Part shown: positions 1 to 11,722 of the stretch, piece by piece | How positions within the stretch are numbered: the first letter of the stretch is position 1 | Layout of the letters: each line of letters opens with the position of its first letter | DNA from: Litoditis marina | Lineage: Eukaryota; Nematoda; Chromadorea; Rhabditida; Rhabditidae | Assembly (NCBI GenBank): GCA_964036275.1 | Contig: OZ038434.1 | Location: 17,659,879-17,723,878 of the forward strand | Length of the DNA: 64,000 nt | Direction: 5' to 3' | Program-made: the position numbers and the translations under genes | The notes under the pieces: model-generated | What the model saw: the letters and a program-made list of their open reading frames with translations, nothing else | What the model was told of the DNA's origin: nothing | Databases searched by the model: none

Positions 1-1207
1 GTATGCGACGGCTAATGTTATAAACTATACTATACTGTTACTCAATCGCACCGTAACGTGAAACATGTTGAACACAGCGGAACTTTACGTAACTATTCAA
101 TTCACTTCCAGTATAGTTTCAACTACAAACTGCTATAATCGATCTGTTTTCGGAGTGATCTTCAGTGAACCAATCGTGAGGTGTTGGAATGATCTGAAGC
201 CAATTCACATTGAAAATTCCAGAAAGTGGTGCAGCTGGGAGTGCTCCAGCTCAAGAATTAGTGGAAGCTGGAGTAGATGGAACAAAGTAGTAGACTTCTA
301 CCATCCCCACATATCTCATTTGTAACTATACCAACTTGATCAATGTGAACTCAGAAAATAGTTTGGTGTGCTAACACATCAGTTTGCATACTAAAAACCT
401 TACCTGAACTTGTTCTTGTTCTCGTACCTCGACACATTTACTTCAATCTTCTTCACGAAGCTCGGAGGAGTTCACATTGTTCTGAAACCAAACTATACAC
501 TAGACTGGAAAGCACAATTTGAAAACATTCATAAGAGAATATCACATATAGTGTGCATTCGGATGCTATATCAGGTTTGAAACAGAAAAGCAAAAAGTTG
601 GTATATTATTTCTTTCTGAATTATAGGAAAACTAGAAAGATTTCGAGAATTCTTCGTCCGCCTGAACTATGGATACTATGTAGTCAATGTGAAGTATAAC
701 CATGTTGCTAACATAAATGAGAATTTTACAAAGTAAATACTATTTAGAAGTTGAAAATTAGGATCTAAGAGCGGGTACAACGTTGAAATGCAGAATTACT
801 CGTATATGGCAAGAGTTTACAGAGAAGAACGTCCAACACACCGAATAATGATAATAATTGTGTGAAACAACATTATACATGAAAATAGCCAAAAAAAACC
901 GATCACAAACCACTTTTAATCGATCAAACAAAATATTTAGGATCGCGGCAAAAACCGGTGAACTTTGCTAAACGGTGAACTTTGATAGTCGGTGAAGTAT
1001 GACATTTGCCGCCATTATCATATCATATGCCGCCCGCAGACGCCCGCAGCCGCAGCCAAGTATGTATGGCACTTTAGTTAACCTGAAAGATTTGAAAATT
1101 TCACGGTGCGAGAGAGACTACTCTGAGGATTTTTTGTGTTTTCACTGGTTTGAAAGTTTGTGTTTTCCAATGAGTTTTGAATATGTAAAATCACGTTCAT
1201 TATTCAG
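1..1207. other. Window start, no resolved exon
   Basis: I see no exon here that I can join to the condensin gene. A family-A repeat lies near the start. The first condensin exon I can place begins at 1208 in phase 2, so an upstream exon must exist either in this stretch or left of the window. Open frames here (for example 65-325 and the 5' part of 999-1307) show no recognisable domain. Confidence 0.5.
31..115 (+). repeat. Dispersed repeat family A, internally shortened copy
   Basis: It shares the core GTGAAACATGTTGAACACAG and the end ACTATTCAATTCACTTCCAG with the copies at 12286, 24718, 33651, 41395 and 47116. The middle part present in the other copies is missing. The ends read TATACT...AGTATA, so it is probably a short non-autonomous DNA element (MITE). 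Confidence 0.7.
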
Positions 1208-4200
1208 AGATCCACAAATCAAGAATAAATCAACCGCGGACAATCTACTCAATGTCATTGAAGGAATGGGCGAGGTATGTACCAATTTAAACATATTCTT
1301 GCGCTAAATTACTTCAAAAAGGGCACTATTTCTACGAAACCTCGCTAAATTTGGTGTTTTTGGACCCAAACAAATTCACAGAATTCAGATCGAACATCTC
1401 GTTTGAAGAACGTCCTCACCAGCGTGTCAATTTGCTGAAATTCAGTTAGGAACTGACACCTGCTTGACTTTCATGCTCTTATCAGGGCGAATATGATGAC
1501 TATTCCGAACAGAGAAAACTTCTTCCACGTCTTATAAATGGTTCCACCCAATCCGTTGATTTCAGGAGGAGCGTAGTTGCGTGGAGGAGGTCATTTGTGA
1601 GATGGCGGCTGGTTCTATCCCCGACGGGGTGCTGAAGAATGTTTGGAATGTACGTTCTCTTTTCAACTCGAATTGTCTAGGGGTCTTTGTTTACAAGACG
1701 AACCCCTCAACCAGGTAGATCAGTTGCGGTCAAATACTCTGAGACTATTTTTGTGACATTTTTGATCTTGACAGTTCATGACAGTTCATTGTGATACTGT
1801 GGTGTTTGAACGTTTTTGTACCTACGATTAGTGTTTCATATGTGTGTGTTGTGTTCAGGTGGTTGCACAAGGAGTTGGTCAGAAAAAATTGGTCGCTCTT
1901 CGGCTGCTCACCATTCTCGCACGGTCCGTTTCTCGATTTTTTCATGCGTTGTTCACAAACTGGAAGTTTTTGTGAAAACTCAAAAACAAAAATGGTCCGT
2001 TTCCGTTTCATCTATACATTGCGCAGCTCTCTGCAAGCAAATTCATATGTGAGCACCAATAAGCCTGGAAGAAAAATGTGTATATGTAAAAATATTAGAG
2101 AAACGACTTCCGTCTTTAGAATTGGTCAGAGTTGGTTAATGGATTTTGATGTGCGTAGTGTGGTGTTTCAGGGCGGACAAAGATGGTCTGCGCACTCGAC
2201 TCCGCAGTTTTCAACGCATTATCCGAGACAGTTCCAACCCGCCGAAGTTGCGAGCAGAGGCACTGGCAGCTATAGCCAATCTGGCCTCCGCGGTAGGGAC
2301 GCTCATCTGTCTATCTTGTAGTTTTCACGGAGAAGTCCATCAATTATAGCTAGGAATCGAGTGCCTTTTTATTTACACCATGTGTTAGAGGTCCACGACA
2401 ATTACGGAAAGTTATGGGCTCTTCTCATCCGGGTTTGTCAAATGATGCCCGCCATTCTTTCCCTTCCAAGTTGTGAGCAGTGTGATATTGCAGTAGGTAG
2501 ATAGGCAATGAAAAGATCGATGTAGGATGTATTGTTTAATATAGCTTACGCTCTTGACAAAAAAGGCGAAATGTGTACATGTTGTTCGATCTCGTTCGAT
2601 ATGTAGTTCGATCCCACTGCATCCACTTGGAATATGCAACTTGGGATGTGTGTGAGCATTGAACTAGACACACGTATCTGTCCACATTCGTGTATACAAC
2701 AAACTAAAACATACATTTGTGCATCCCCTCACCAAATGTGCCGTGAACTATAAGCTAGATAAATAGTGTGAAATTACAGCGTGAGAAGGACATCATGGCG
2801 CCAGTGTTCCGAATTCCGTGCAAAGATTCGCTGTTCGCCACCCTGGAGAAGTTCATCATGAGTGGTCAGTTCGTGGCTATTGTAGTTTTATGTCAGTCGG
2901 ACGGAATAATATGATTCGGTTAGAATCCTAAACTCAAACACGGGTGTGGTACGCATATAGAGGGGTATGTTTCTCACTTCCGGTGTTTCAAACACTTTTT
3001 GGTGAATACAACGAACATGAACTGGAGAAAGTCTATAAACCTCTAGTTCAGTTCAATTGTAAACTCGTACCACTGTATCATTATATACTACTGTTTCCGT
3101 GCCTACTGCCTAAATGTTCTCTTGGCGAACCTGGCTGACTATCCAGAAAAATTCAGTTTTCGAGCCACAGTTCAAAAATTTGATATTACTCGATCTAATA
3201 ACAAGTTTATATTTATAGATTAACCGGCCCATCCTGGTGTTTAGTAACCGTGTTTCCAGAACTGTTATCGTCGGATTCCGATTCTCCTCAGTGGTTCAAC
3301 GTGATGCAGAACGTGCTCTCGATCTACTTTGATCTCGCCAAAGACACTTGTCTCGTAGTCGGCAGACTCATATCTAAGGTACCGTATCCCCACCTTGTCG
3401 AAAAGAGACATATTGGTTACGATGGTTCAGCTTATATGTTCCTATTTCCATCTCACCAGTGTATAGGTTGTTATATCACAAATACTAAAAGTTTGAAGTT
3501 ACACATATTTAATTTTTATGTTTCATTCATGTTTCTTGATATGAATTTCTTTGCGGTCGGCTTAAACTTATCGCTATACGTTAATGAACAGGTCCACGTA
3601 GAATGGATTGGGGCACATCTGCCGGGTAAAGATGCTTCATTTCAGGCTCTCTGGTACACACAAAGGGTGACCGAGTGGGTCATATTCTATCACGAAGAGT
3701 CCGAAAAGGAGAAAGATCCAGTTATGAAGATTGCCCTCAACGAGCGAAGGTATGATGGTTGTCTACACCATTTTCTCCATGAAACAACTAAGTTTCATAT
3801 TTAAAATGGTTATTATGTGGGGAAAAGCTTCGTTGTTGTATTACAGCTTCGAAATATATGTAAACAATGAAGCGAGTTACATGAACTTTCTCTCAATCTA
3901 CTACATATGGGATTGATTATTCTGCACTGTTCACATTATTAATCGAAAATCTAGTTTTCAACTTTTCGTTTTCCAGTTCCTATTGGAGGCGAATGTGGCT
4001 GCTGGTATCTGAGAGAATGCTGGCATTATCGGGAGAGGTATTTTTTTCCTTCTTGAGATCATGCGAGACAGTTGACTTTACTTAACCTTTTGTTGATTCT
4101 CGTTCTCGCTTTAAATAGTTAAAATGGGTCTGATTTTGCATCGGAATTGCTGCGGCAATTGAGACAATGTCGCGTGAGTATGATTCGAGGTGCGTCGTCT

Positions 4201-7200
4201 TTTGAAGCAGCAGCGTTGTTAGAGTAATCTATCATTAAGAAACGCTGAGAAGTTCATTGTTCTGTCACGCAGTGAGTACGTGTTGTTATTGCACTATTAC
4301 CACCCCCGTCACTCCACCTCTTTCTCTTGTTTGCAGTTGGCTCTGCGATGTGTCATCCATGCTGATGTGACGTATATCAGAGAAGTCAAAAGATTGCCAG
4401 AAGTGGTTCAGATGGTGAAAAGGGTAAGTGTAGGAGCACTAAGTCTGCAAACATCAGTAAGGTCTGACTAATCGAAAAAGTCCGTTTTTGCTTGTAAACA
4501 AGTGAAAATTTATGAAAATATCATCAAATGTAGACGGGTAGACCGATTGTCTTCTTTTCGGCGGAAAAAAAGTCGGTTTTTCAATTTTTTTCTGACTATT
4601 CGGACAACTTTATTGGGGTATGTATATCTGAGGTATAACATTCACAGCAGAGATGATGCATTATGAATGAAACGCAGATGAATCAGCCTCCCTCGTATCA
4701 ACTTGATTCATGTTGTCCGATCAGGACGTCATTACTAGTTGTAGTTGATAGTGTGCAGAAAGGAACACATTGTACAATCGCGATCATAAACACGTAAAAA
4801 TTTACAATTGGATGAGTGGAGAGAAAATTAATGAAATAATTGAAACCTCTCTCATTTTCAGCAGGAATTGAAAGCGGCGACGGCCTCGGACCGCCCGTTG
4901 CGTGACTGGGAATGGAGAAGTGCCGTCAGGAAAGGTCTATTCGATTTCTCGGAGAAGGATGAACACAACCCACATGGTTGGTACACAAATTGATAGATTT
5001 GATTCATGTTAGAAAGTTGAGAGATGCAGATAATATACTGTCGCCTTAGACACGTATACAAGTATCCACCAACATTTTTTTTCTATGAGGTGTGCTGGGG
5101 TGCAGGCAGCGAGAAGTCAAACAAATTAGCTCTTCCGGACTCAAAAATTTTGGGGGCACGGCCCCTGGACGCCGATCTATATATAGTTGATGTCATTAGA
5201 AGTGAGCGGGGCAACATTGGCAGTTTCGTTTTGCCTACAAGACTGAGAGGGGGCAGAGTGAAATGGTCGGTGTTTGCCTCGTCTGCTTCGATTTCAGTTA
5301 AATTGAGCTCTCAGTAGTTTCCAATCTCTGTTGAGTGCGTAGATCAAACTACAACTCGCCTTTGATGACCCCCCCCCCAAACCCTATGTGGTACTTGCAG
5401 GTACATCGGACGAGGAGCGAGTCCGTTCTCGCAGTGACACGATTCTCGACTCGAAACTGCTGCGACCGGGCAGAATTCTGGCCAGACTGCTGCCGTTTGT
5501 CATGTACTGTCTGCGTGCCGAGAGCAGTCCGCCCGCCATCCGCAACGCGGCTGCACTTGCCTTCAGCAAGTTTATGCTGGTCAGGTGAGCGATCCGCAGA
5601 TTTGCTCCTTCCTGAGCTGAACTTATCAGTCCTGAAAAATTTGGACAGGCTATTTTAATGCTGAACCTAGAAAACTTGAACATTTTCGATGCCAAATTAC
5701 AACAATTACGTTTTTTCATCAAAAAAAGGAGTTCATTTTGACAATTTTTGGAATTTTTTTTTCGTGAGTTGTATTGTTTGCTTATTTCAGTCGTGACCTG
5801 GCGGAGCGCGGGGCTCCGCTCTTCTTTTCTCTGCTCAACAATGCCGAGTACCCGTCTCTTCGGGGAAACCTCATGCTGGCAGCCGGAGATCTCTGCTTCC
5901 GGGCACCCAATATGGTGGAGAGATATGCGCAAGACGTCTACTCAATGTCAGTTGGTGCATCAGCTTCATTCTCGTCTAATTTTATATTATTTAAAGCAGG
6001 GCGATTATGTGGACCAATCCCATGTCAACGGTCCTTTAAATTGCAATTGAAAAATGTATTGCAGAAGCGTTGGGATTGGACCACATAATCGTCCTTCTTT
6101 AACTCTCATCCTGGCTGTTTGCAATACATGAGGCGACTTAGTTGTGCACAAAAAATTATTGAAAATAATGTGTTGTATGTGAATGAATAAACTAACAGTA
6201 AAGTTGGAGAATTATTGAAAAGGAGTAGTTTGAAATACGGGTGAATCTATGAACTATTCAACAACGTCGTCCTACGTTTGCTGTGCCTATCTCTCTCTCA
6301 CGCTTGCTCTTTCCTTACAAGAACTGTGGATGTGGTTCACACATGGAATCATACCCCAGTAAGGTCTGACCAAGCTACAAAAAGTAGGGCGTTTTCGAAT
6401 GTAAACACGTAAAAATTAACATGTTTTCATCAAAAGTAGACCGATTGTGTTCTTTTCGGCTAAAAAGTAGTCCGTTTTTCGAATTTTTCTGACTATTCGG
6501 ACAACTTTACTGTTGTATGCATGGAATCCATACTATTATGTTGCAGGACGAAAGATATGGATGCTAGTGTGCGTGAGACGGCTATTCTCGTACTGACCCA
6601 CCTGACCACCAATCAGATGCTCAAGTACCGAGGCTCGCTTGCCGATGTTGCCAGGTTGGTATCATGCACTGCCAAGTCCTCTTCTGAAATAGAGGGTCAC
6701 GAACAAATTCATTTGAGAAGTATGGGTAGCGAGTTGAAAACTGACAAAACTAGTAGTGGACAAGCAAAATATAGGCGAAAATCGCAGTTTTGGAGAGATC
6801 TCAGCTCAACAAAGATAGAGGGGTCGCGAGATTTCCAGACCAATATTTGATTCAGAGACTCTTGGCGGTGTATAGTTGATAATGGTTGTCAGGAAACTAG
6901 GCGAGGGTGCTAACTTGGCCAAGATCACTTACTACTGTTTGGTGTTTGGTGTTTCAGAAGTGTCAGCATTTTTGTTAGCCGTAGTGTATAGGTAGGTGGA
7001 TTGGACGAAAATATATGTAGGAAATCTGCTAATATGTTTTTTCTCATTGCGTTGTGAGGGTTCAACTGTTTGAAATAACAAACTTTGTTTATCTGTAATT
7101 ACAAGTTACAGGAGTAATGAAGGTAGTTTTTTGTTTGAACATTCAATGTTCACTTCATAAAAAAATAATTTAAGATGTTACATGGACAAGTCGCCGGCCA

Positions 7201-10200
7201 TTCGGACGCTCACGAGGGAGTTCTTCCAGGAGCTGAGTACGAAGGTGCGATATTCAGGGAACATCAATATTTGTCATTTCTTACGACAGCTATTAGCAGT
7301 TGTATATTACCTCTAGTTCTCTATCACTGCCTTTGGAGTGGATCTGGAAACCGTGCCTGAATGGCCAGTATAAGTAGCTACGGGTTTCATTTCTACGCTT
7401 AAGACCTTGAGTCTATGTCATTTGCTGTACTTTATGTACTTTATTACATAAGCGCAATCCTTTTTGAGAAAAGTAGAGTTTCACACAGATACTCTGTTTT
7501 TAAGGGCAGCGTCGTGTACAACCTGATGCCGGATTTCATCTCCCGTTTGTCGCGTAACTCGAAGGAAGTTTCACTCAACGAGTTCCGAGTCATCATGGGG
7601 TAAGCTTACTTTTTCGTCCGATTCAGTCAGCTGTTATACAAAACTGTGTTCTGGAAATAATCTGATCTACTGGGATCCGATTCTTGTGTTCTTATAATAT
7701 AATAATAATAATAAATTTTACGGCAACTATTTCAGCCGTGTGATACTTTGTTCATACTAATACAACCAAGACAATGATCACATTCCAGTATCCGTAGAGA
7801 GGGGGGGGGGTCCTTAGAAGAGAAACTAGGCGTGGGTGAGCTTTATTACCAGCTCATGCGGTCCGCCATGAAGATACCGCGCCGAGTGGGATCGAACCAT
7901 GGTGTTTTGAGTGCTAGCGCGCACACAACCAGTCGACCACTCGGCCCCTTAAGTTTGTGAATGATGTTAATATGATGTAAAGCGTTTATCATAAAATGCA
8001 ACCTCCATTACGATATTGAGAACTGTATTTAAGCTATTTGATCGGCCTACTGAAGGACAAACATGCGGATTCACTGGTGGAAAAGTTGTGTCATCGATTC
8101 GAGTTCGCAAAAAGGTGGGTGGTTTACATATTGATTTTTATTCAAAATGGTTTGGTTGTCCGGTGTCATTTACGAAAAAAATTGCTCCTACAAACGTATC
8201 GTTTGTTCGAAGGTTTCAATGGTTTTCAGGACAGAATACGATCAACAGAAGTATAAGTCGGCTATTCGTGATTATGATAAGCATAATGTGATAACAATGT
8301 TCAACTGTAGTTGTACACTTGTTATTTTTGAAAACAGAAGAGAAAATACTCGTAGAATCCACTTCTCTCAATATCATGTATTGAATTCAAATCGTGTTTT
8401 TCAGTGGTCATGGTACTGCGAAGAACAAGCATTTGGCCCACTACTTCTCATATTGCATCTCCCAGTTTCAACTGAGTGACAAATCTCTGTACAAGGTTGG
8501 TCCGAACTACTGGTCATAGCCATTGAGACGCTGCTACCTAATTTTTATCGCCGTTCCCGATTTTGTTCCAAACAGTTCCAAAAAATGAGAATATGTCGAA
8601 ATAATTTTTAAAGCTGTTCCATATTGAATGAAGCACAGATAATTTATTATTCAATTTATTATATGAGGAATCAGGATAGATACGTTTTTCTCGAATTTAT
8701 CCCAATAGATTGGGAGAGTTATTGTTATAATTTCAATGGAATGAGAATACGTATTGGACCGTGCGATTCAAAGTGTAAAAAAATGTTTAGACATTTAAGA
8801 TAGTTCAATAGAACCGAACGAAAGCAAAAACGCATAAACCAGTGAACGCGAAATATTTAGCTGGGGATTTCAGTCTAAGTATTGCCACCCAACCACCTAG
8901 GTAGACAGATTGTTGTGTTTACAGGTTCGTGATGCACTACCAGCGTATACTTCGTTCATGGAGGACGAACGCATCTACCAGGACTTCATCTCCTGTCTCC
9001 AGCCTCTCATCAAAACAACTAAGAGCACCGACGTCAAGGTACATATTCACACGGAGAATCTATTTATCGGCGAATTTTCTGTTTAAAGCAGGATGATCAT
9101 GTCGACCAGTCCCGTAACGGTCCTTTAAACTGCAATTGAAAACTTTCTTGCAGTTTAAAGGACTGAACCGTTGGGATTGGACCACATAATCGTCCTTCTT
9201 GAATCCGTTTTTCGTTATGCACCTCTTTTACTCACGACCAGGCTTTACCGACTGTTTCACATATTACAACCGTGTGTTATGTCCTGAAAACGGGGGCACA
9301 CTCATTTGTAGCGTCATATATCATTTACGAACAACACCAAACACAACACATCGGAAATTCCATACTCTACCATTTAACACTACAGTCTTATCTCATCTTC
9401 TCACCTAGTATCTTGTTCTACGTTTTTTGAATGTGGAGAAGTAAGTAAATAAGTGTGGTTGGTGGTTTCAGGCAGACGCTGAAGAGTTCGAACGTCATCT
9501 GAAATCGTTGCACGAGAAGGGAATGAGAGCCGGAGATATCGACGCAGCCAAGGTTAGTTTAATTTTTTTCATCTATATTCAGGATGAAAAGCGCCGTGTT
9601 AAAGTGTGTGGTTATACGCATTGTGACCAGAAATTGACCAAACGGAAATTTCTCGTTTCTGTGTACTTCTTGACTTCTTCTCTCACATACAAGATAGATT
9701 ACGGGATTCGATTCTAAGAATATTTTTCTGCGGAAAGAAAATGCAAATGGTACGTGAAGTTAATCAGAAAATGGGAACGTAGTTGCACGCTCTGTCTGCT
9801 CTTGCAAGTTAATGTCACACGTTTCAAGCGACAGCGCATCTAGCATTACAGTGTCTGATTGTTCGAATGGAGTCACCTTACGAACCCCATACCATAAAAT
9901 ACGGTCGTCACATTTCTCAATTGAATACTGATTTTATCGTCCCAACGATCCAACTTCTAATCATATTTTAAACACCTGAAGTTAAGAAAATAACGTTCTA
10001 TCAGAGAAGTTTGGTCTGCGTGTTTCACGTTTTGTGTCGGTGCAGTGTAGTGTGAGTCGAGTGCGTTTTGCGCCAACAGCGGAACGTTTCATGTTTCTTA
10101 CAACGAGTGCACACGCCAATTGTCTTTGTTACAAAAAAAACCTTCGATTCTAGTGAGTTTTTAAGTAAAATTAAGTTAGCTTAGTTAGTGTAATTTAAGT

Positions 10201-10511
10201 TACTCAGGGGTGTTGGCTTTGTGAGTTTGAGTTAAGATAGATAGTGAAGCTAGCGAGGATTGTAGGGTCAAGAGGAATGTTTAGGTACAATGGGTTTGTA
10301 CACAAACGTCTATCTTCTTTCAAGTTGGTCGATTACCCTGAATCGAAAATATTTCTTCGTGTTATTCTCTATTTGTGTGTTGCAGCGTATGAATGACCGG
10401 AAGGCGGTTCGCCAGGCGTCGAAGCGGAGTAGAGCTGGACGACCTCTGAAGGGAAAGAGACTGAGGGTGGTACAGCCGGACAGTGACGAGATCTACAGTG
10501 GCAGCGACTAG
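1208..10511 (+). CDS. NCAPD2: Condensin complex subunit 1 (CAP-D2), C-terminal part
   Basis: CAP-D2 is the HEAT-repeat subunit of condensin I that binds chromatin and is needed for mitotic chromosome compaction; in C. elegans the orthologue is DPY-28. Proposed exons: 1208-1274, 1566-1649, 1859-1923, 2172-2292, 2780-2864, 3260-3378, 3646-3749, 3977-4037, 4337-4423, 4862-4976, 5401-5584, 5791-5946, 6547-6654, 7175-7244, 7505-7599, 8034-8114, 8230-8250, 8405-8495, 8925-9038, 9472-9552 and 10386-10511. All phases fit and give ~677 residues ending at a TAG. Family signatures include DMDASVRETAILVLTHL, SLRGNLMLAAGDLCFRAPN, VYNLMPDFISRLS and KDKHADSLVEKLC, which match the Cnd1 region and what follows it. 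The tail is basic and then acidic (KRLRVVQPDSDEIYSGSD), as in other CAP-D2 proteins. The N-terminal half is not in view. The 1208-1274 exon is the least certain. Introns carry several MITEs and a SINE. Confidence 0.9.
4454..4614 (+). repeat. MITE family E, copy 1
   Basis: It lies in a condensin intron. It begins CAGTAAGGTCTGAC and ends GACAACTTTATTG, and is colinear with 6357-6512. Shared internal blocks are GTAGACCGATTGT, TCTTTTCGGC and TCTGACTATTCGGACAACTTTA. The ends are inverted (CAGTAAGG / CAATAAAG). Confidence 0.7.
5991..6102 (+). repeat. MITE family B, copy 1 (foldback)
   Basis: This is a nearly palindromic element with ends TTAAAGCAGGGCGATTATGT and ACATAATCGTCCTTCTTTAA. It lies 44 bp behind the donor of the condensin exon 5791-5946. 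Other copies are at 9083, 13603 and 50363. Confidence 0.8.
6357..6512 (+). repeat. MITE family E, copy 2
   Basis: The second copy of family E, in another intron of the same gene. It starts CAGTAAGGTCTGAC and ends GACAACTTTACTG. It ends 34 bp upstream of the exon that starts at 6547. Confidence 0.7.
7697..7947 (-). mobile_element. tRNA-derived SINE with (ATT)n tail
   Basis: On the minus strand a tRNA-like head reads GGCCGAGTGGTCGACTGG (A-box-like) and then GGTTCGATCCC (a perfect B box). About 170 bp of unrelated body follows, ending in an ATT-type microsatellite tail at 7697-7715. A 5'-truncated relative is at 50645-50760. Head, body and simple tail are the usual SINE structure. I could not define target duplications. 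Confidence 0.65.
8230..8250 (+). other. 21-nt microexon of the condensin gene
   Basis: This exon (AG-plus-phase 2 in, phase 2 out) encodes an RTEYDQQ-like segment. The same position in CAP-D2 homologues has an RTERQQ-like sequence, which supports inclusion. It is flanked by TTTTCAG and GTATAAG. Skipping it keeps the frame. Confidence 0.6.
9083..9203 (+). repeat. MITE family B, copy 2 (foldback)
   Basis: Ends TTAAAGCAGGATGATCATGT and ACATAATCGTCCTTCTTGAA. Inside, GGTCCTTTAAACTGCAATTG is followed by its inverse. It starts 44 bp after the donor of condensin exon 8925-9038. Confidence 0.8.
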
Positions 10512-11660
10512 ACCAGATCCCCATCAAGGCTCAAATCACACCAGTTTTCAATTAATAATGAAAGTCACTATCATTTTCCTACTCGTGAGCTACTGAAAAT
10601 ATCTTACAGTTTCCCAGATACTCTCCCAATTATGCTGGTTTATGATGACCAAATAAGCAATGAGCGCCTGGTTAAATGGTTTGGAATAGTTTTGCGCCTA
10701 GTGATTACTTGTAGGTCGATGGGGGATTAGCTTACAAAGACTTTCTCGCTCTAATACTGTTTAGTGTTTTTGGTACTTGAATGGGTTCGCCCCGGGGTCT
10801 ATTTATACATGTTAATGCTACATTTCCCGAATGCGTTCTATTAGCATAAATAGCCATGTTCTCGGTGATAAAGTATGTACTCAGTTGACTATTGACACCT
10901 AAAATAATCTTCGATTGGTTTAATTGTATTTTGTGTACCCATTTATTGGTTTAATTTCGTAAACTGGCTTTTGAAGTTTCCCAAATCGGTGTTTTCCATA
11001 TTTCAAATATTGTTGTGTTCGCTTATTGTTACTCATATTACGTGGTATCCATAGTTATTTGATCTTCCCTACTGATCTGGTGTGTACATGAGAATTTAAA
11101 ATTTTGTAAATGAAGAATATACCTGTGTTCATTGTATATGTACTGCTCAAAAAGAAACATTTTATGTAAAAAGTGTTTGGCCGAATTGGATTCAGATGTC
11201 CAGTCTGCCATTACAAAAGATGGCGCTTGTTTACACGCGGTTGCTCGGAAGTGAGGGAAGAAGTGTTTTATGGAAATCAGAAAGTTCAGAGAAGAATCAT
11301 ATTTTCATTTGACTGCGCTTTAATTACAGGACAAGAGTTATAAATCTTAGAGTTAGGTATAAATCAGAAACAATACATTTTGGTTTTATTAGTTTTATTC
11401 ACCTATTTGATTCTCGCTTTCTTCCTCACCCCCTCCCCTGTTCCTTTGTTATTTCCCTATCTCACTTACCCTCTCCCTCTTCCCTATCTCCCTCCTACTT
11501 TATCTACCATCTTTTCTCTCCCCTCCCTCCTCTCTTTCCCCCTCTCTATTTCCATCTTTTCTAACCTCCAACTCTCGCCCTCTCTATCTCTCTCTCTCAC
11601 ACTCTCTCCCTCCCTCCAACTCTCTCTTTCTCTCCCCCCTCTCTCCCTCTCTATCCCTCT
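10512..11660. other. Intergenic region between condensin and zinc-finger genes
   Basis: AT-rich spacer, then a long pyrimidine tract from about 11510. I see no supported exon. It should contain the condensin 3' UTR and the promoter of the next gene, but no clear AATAAA closely follows the stop at 10511. Confidence 0.5.
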
Positions 11661-11663
11661 TCT
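11400..11663. repeat. Pyrimidine-rich low-complexity tract
   Basis: Almost pure C/T on the plus strand (CTCTCTCCCT-type), ending at the TTCTCAG acceptor at 11660-11666. Open frames on both strands here are composition artefacts. Confidence 0.85.
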
Positions 11664-11666
11664 CAG
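11661..11666 (+). promoter_or_regulatory. Likely trans-splice acceptor of the zinc-finger gene
   Basis: TCTCAG after a very long pyrimidine tract, 56 bp ahead of the ATG at 11723 with no upstream exon visible. This is the layout of a nematode spliced-leader acceptor. Assignment is by inference only. Confidence 0.4.
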
Positions 11667-11722
11667 CTTCTTGCTCGACAAGAGGGGGCGCGGTCTCGTC
11701 TATTACACATTCCTGTGAGACG

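Noticed and set aside
1487..1541. Extra condensin exon between 1274 and 1566
   Set aside because: The intron to the next exon would be 25-36 nt and the phase would create a stop. Joining 1274 directly to 1566 fits in phase 0.
4121..4172. Condensin exon around 4121-4172
   Set aside because: No AG acceptor gives an open frame, and joining 4037 to 4337 restores the CAP-D2 order.
11380..11718. 112-aa open frame rich in Leu/Ser/Pro
   Set aside because: It is a translation of the pyrimidine-rich tract before the zinc-finger gene; both strands stay open and no domain is visible.
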